Shown here: positions 61,101-64,000 of the stretch, in pieces
Numbering within the stretch: the stretch's first letter is position 1
How the letters are laid out: each line of letters opens with the position of its first letter
Made by a program: the position numbers and the translations under genes
NCBI GenBank assembly: GCA_029844215.1
Contig: CM056721.1
Coordinates: forward strand, 14,396,368 to 14,460,367
DNA length: 64,000 nt
Direction of reading: 5' to 3'
Origin: Przewalskia tangutica
Lineage: Eukaryota; Streptophyta; Magnoliopsida; Solanales; Solanaceae
The notes under the pieces: model-generated
Databases searched by the model: none
Seen by the model: only the letters and a program-made list of their open reading frames with translations
What the model was told of the DNA's origin: nothing

Positions 61101-64000
61101 CTATTGAACTTGCCTCTATGGTACAAATGATGCTGAAATTAGTTATTTTATTTGCAATTTGATTATTATAGTACTGAATTCATAGTTTGATCTTTTTTTA
61201 ACTTTCTGTAAATTGTACACTTCACTTTAAAGAAAAGTGCACTATACTTTTCGCTTTTTGCTTAAGCCTCGTGAACCTTGTCGCTTTTTTGTGTTTTTCG
61301 CTTTAAAAACACTATTTTTAACTTAAGGAAGGTCAATGATTTACCAATCTGAACATACAATATGGTAGAAACACTAAAAATTAGTGCAAAAATATTAGTT
61401 TAAAGAACAGTGCACTATACTTTTCGCTTTTGCTTCAAGCCTCGTGAACCTTGTCGCTTTTTTGTGCTTTTCACTTTAAAACTGTTTTTAACTTAAGGAA
61501 GTCAAGGACTTACAAATCTGAACATACAATATGGTAGAAACACTAAAAATTAGTGTAATAAATATTAGTTTGAAGAACAGTGCACTATACTTTTCGCTTC
61601 AACCTCGTGAACCTTGTCGCTTTTTTGTGCTTTTTGCTTTAAAATGCTGATTTGAACTTACGGAAGGTCAAGGATTTACCAATCTGAACATACAATATTA
61701 TCACTAAAAACTAGTGTAAAATATATTAGCTTTAATTTGCAGAATAATATTAATAAAATCACAACCTTAGTCACTTGATCAAAAAAGAAAAATCACAATC
61801 TTAGTCACATAATATCACATACATAAATTTCAGTAGAAAACTTAGCTTCAAATTTCAGTAATAGTACCACAGCACAATGAGGAAACAAGATCGAGGAATA
61901 GTTGAAAGAAGAGATGACAACAGAAGATGAATGATGCTAGCATAAGCGCAAACACAAATGTAAAATTTAGCAAGTTTTCTTGTTGAAATTAAGAACAATG
62001 AAAATCAGTAAGTTCCTCTGGCTTGCGTACTATTGTTGAAGAGGTTAAAGCATTTAAGCTTTCCTTCTTCTGTAAAAGGTAGCATTAGTTTTATAAGGAA
62101 ATATCATATCATGCTATGAATACTTGAGGACCGTGGCTTCTTGCACATGACAAAGGTTTACAGATAGTTTTTTATTTATGGAACTGTCAAACGTTTAGAA
62201 TATGGACAGGTGGAGTATATTTGAGAGATTAATGATGACTCTCTCATCCTTTCCTTCCCCAAACCTTTTACTATAATCTAGGTCCACTTCTAATATTTTT
62301 TTTTGTTTTTTCTAACAGCTGGAAAGTATTCCTGTTATGGTCCAAGGAGTATGGTCAGAAGATCCTGCGGCGCAAATCGAAGCAACTACACATTTCAGGA
62401 AGCTCTTATCGATTGGTATTTCTTTGTTCCGTCGTTTTTGAATTTAGTTTTCCTAAATTTTATTTGCTGTTGACTATAGTTTTGTTAACTGTAGAGCGCA
62501 GCCCTCCAATTGATGAGGTAATTAAAACTGGAGTTATCCCTCGATTTGTACAATTCCTCGTACGGAATGACCTACCTCAGCTTCAAGTAAGTGTTGCCTA
62601 CTCTTCCTTCTCTTCCTTCTCTTCCTGTTATGTTGCCTTTACTCAAGATGCAGCAACCATCTTAAGTTTGCATTGATCTTTCCTATGTCTGAAGTTTGAA
62701 GCTGCCTGGGCGTTGACAAATGTTGCATCTGGAACATCAGAACATACTCGTGTTGTGATTGACCATGGAGCTGTTCCTATGTTTGTACAACTTCTTAGCT
62801 CAGCTAGTGATGATGTCCGTGAACAGGTAATCTTGTTTCATTATTTCATCTTATTTTTATTCAATCACCCAATTGTTGGACGTGAATTTCAATATTCTCC
62901 GGGTAAGCGTTAAGAGTTTAAATTATGCACCTGTTGCACCGACATCTTCTATTTGTGGAACAGGAACGACTTTGCAATTTGCTACGTAACTTAAAACGTA
63001 AGGCAGTATTGGTGAGCTTTAAATTAAAGTGAATATACTTCAAGAAACCTTGATAAGGAAAACAATGATTCCATAAGTTAGCTTTGATTTTCTTTAAATA
63101 TTAGAATCATGAAGAGAAAACTAAACAAATAACGTTTTTCTTAATGGGCAAGCGATGAAGATGTGAAACAAAAGATAATAATTTGGATAACTAATTTTAA
63201 ATTTCCAAGTAAATAGGGCATTGTGTCGCAACTGCGGGATTCATATTGCCCTTTGCGAAGGGATTAGTGAGTTGTATAGTGCCGTTTTCAAGGAGTTCAA
63301 TATAAAGTGAAACCGGTATTAACTGCTGTATGGATATAGGAGCTCTGAAAGTTTTCCAGATTTTGCTTCTGCAATTTGTGTTGGTTATGCTGTGTTTTCT
63401 TCACAGGATTATGTGTCCGAACTTCTAAAAAATAGTGCAAGTCCCTTGACAAAGTAAACATTTGTTTTTAATAATTTTTTTTGGCTCTCTCTAAAAATTC
63501 TGACAACAATTCTATCTTGACACCAATTTACCAAACAGGCAGTCTGGGCTTTGGGCAATGTTGCTGGTGATTCCCCAAGTTGTAGAGATCTTGTTCTAAG
63601 TCAGGGTGCGCTGATGCCATTGCTAGCTCAGCTAAATGAACAATCAAAGCTTTCAATGCTAAGAAATGCAACGTGGACTCTCTCAAACTTTTGTCGAGGC
63701 AAACCACCAACGCCATTTGAGGCAGTAAGTGGACTTAAATTATGCTTCCTTTTTAATGACAGCATTTTTGCGTCTTATTTGTTGTGCTGTTTCTGAATCT
63801 GTCTAGATATGTAAAGATGTATTTCAGAAATAATTGACTGACAGTATATGTTATAGGTCAAACCTGCATTGCCCGTTCTTCAACAACTTATCCACACGAA
63901 TGATGAAGAAGTCTTGACAGATGCTTGCTGGGCTCTTTCATATTTATCTGATGGCCCAAATGATAAGATTCAGGCTGTAATTGAAGCAGGTGTCTGTCCA
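58114..64000 (+). CDS. IMPA4: Importin subunit alpha (5' part, runs off window)
   Basis: Exons are 58114-58323, 62319-62415, 62495-62586, 62695-62826, 63539-63724 and 63857-64000 (continuing). All junctions are GT-AG and phases fit. Exon 1 encodes the importin-beta-binding domain (starts MSLRPNTRTEVRKKSYK; basic cluster RRREDNLVEIRKNKRE). ARM repeats follow: LESIPVMVQGVWSEDP, EAAWALTNVASGTSE, AVWALGNVAGDSPS, NATWTLSNFCRGKP and ACWALSYLSDGPND. The conserved Trp and Asn of the first three repeats form the cargo NLS groove. The protein carries NLS cargo into the nucleus with importin beta. About 254 of the usual 530-odd residues lie in the window. The gene symbol is inferred from neighbours matching the Arabidopsis IMPA-4 locus; another alpha isoform is possible. 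Intron 1 is 4 kb and repeat-filled. Confidence 0.93.
58867..59030 (-). mobile_element. Au SINE, 5'-truncated
   Basis: On the plus strand GTGCACTAAGCTCCCGC, GGGTCCGGAGAAGGGCCGGA and GGTTTGAACTCATGACCTCC are the reverse complement of the Au SINE body. The B box lies at GAGTTCAAACC (minus). The tRNA-like A-box end is missing. Confidence 0.85.
59120..59372. mobile_element. hAT MITE carrying a tRNA-like segment
   Basis: Ends CAGGGGTGGAGCTAC and GGCTCCGCCACTG (complement CAGTGGCGGAGCC). The flanks ACAATCGT and ACCGTGGT match at 5 of 8 positions, so the duplication is decayed. Inside, TAGTGCAATGG (59258) and GAGTTTGATCC (59300) resemble pol III A and B boxes 31 bp apart. Confidence 0.65.
60386..61122 (-). 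mobile_element. RTE-clade LINE, 3' end
   Basis: On the minus strand the polymerase C-terminus is seen: GKFNRVIVKPTMLYGPE (about 61110), DMKVAKMRML, HGRGRGRPKKYWGEVI and LQLTEDMTLDKRLWR at 60950-60744. A 3' UTR follows, then the block with GAGAAAACATGACAACAATA (plus strand) and a (TTG)n tail on the minus strand (60386-60398 as CAACAACAAC). Frames are broken. It lies in importin intron 1. Confidence 0.82.
61220..61740. repeat. ~170-bp tandem repeat, three copies
   Basis: GTGCACTATACTTTTCGC starts units at 61237, 61410 and 61580 (spacing 173 and 170). Each continues with CTCGTGAACCTTGTCGCTTT and AATCTGAACATACAATAT. It lies in importin intron 1. Confidence 0.9.

Overview
The window is nuclear DNA of a flowering plant, most likely of the nightshade family (Solanaceae). 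Its genes have introns. It also holds Au-type SINE pieces, (TTG)n-tailed RTE LINE ends, Stowaway and hAT MITEs, and several LTR types that resemble solanaceous repeats. Family placement comes from recognised repeat types, not from a search.

Layout. 1-2.8 kb: decayed MULE transposase (minus). 3.7-12.1 kb: Agenet/Tudor-repeat gene (plus) whose introns are filled with LINE remnants, a hAT element and a possible organelle-derived piece. 12.2-15.0 kb: intergenic. 15.0-31.5 kb: a four-level nest in which a Tekay-like solo LTR holds a large solo LTR, which holds a two-LTR Tat/Athila-like element, which holds a hAT MITE. Each level is bounded by its own target-site duplication. 31.6-33.3 kb: hAT element copy A. 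36.5-37.0 kb: intact DUF538 gene (minus). 37.8-44.4 kb: MITEs and a Ty1/copia element that lost its reverse transcriptase end. 45.9-48.7 kb: 3' half of an ICP55-type aminopeptidase P gene (minus), apparently lacking exons. 49-52 kb: a MITE, an LTR and small fragments. 52.5-57.1 kb: fragment of a rhodanese-domain STR6-like gene (minus), damaged and split by hAT copy B (53.2-56.6 kb). 58.1-64.0 kb: 5' part of an importin-alpha gene (plus), running off the right edge.

Three adjacent loci (importin alpha, STR6-like, ICP55-like) match the order of Arabidopsis AT1G09270-AT1G09280-AT1G09300 as I recall it. Only the importin still looks functional, so this reads as an ancient block partly lost through deletion and transposon insertion. 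Genes that look expressible are the Agenet protein (possible chromatin or RNA-related reader), the DUF538 protein and importin alpha (nuclear import). Nearly everything else is transposon in various states of decay. I see no operon, CRISPR array or viral gene.
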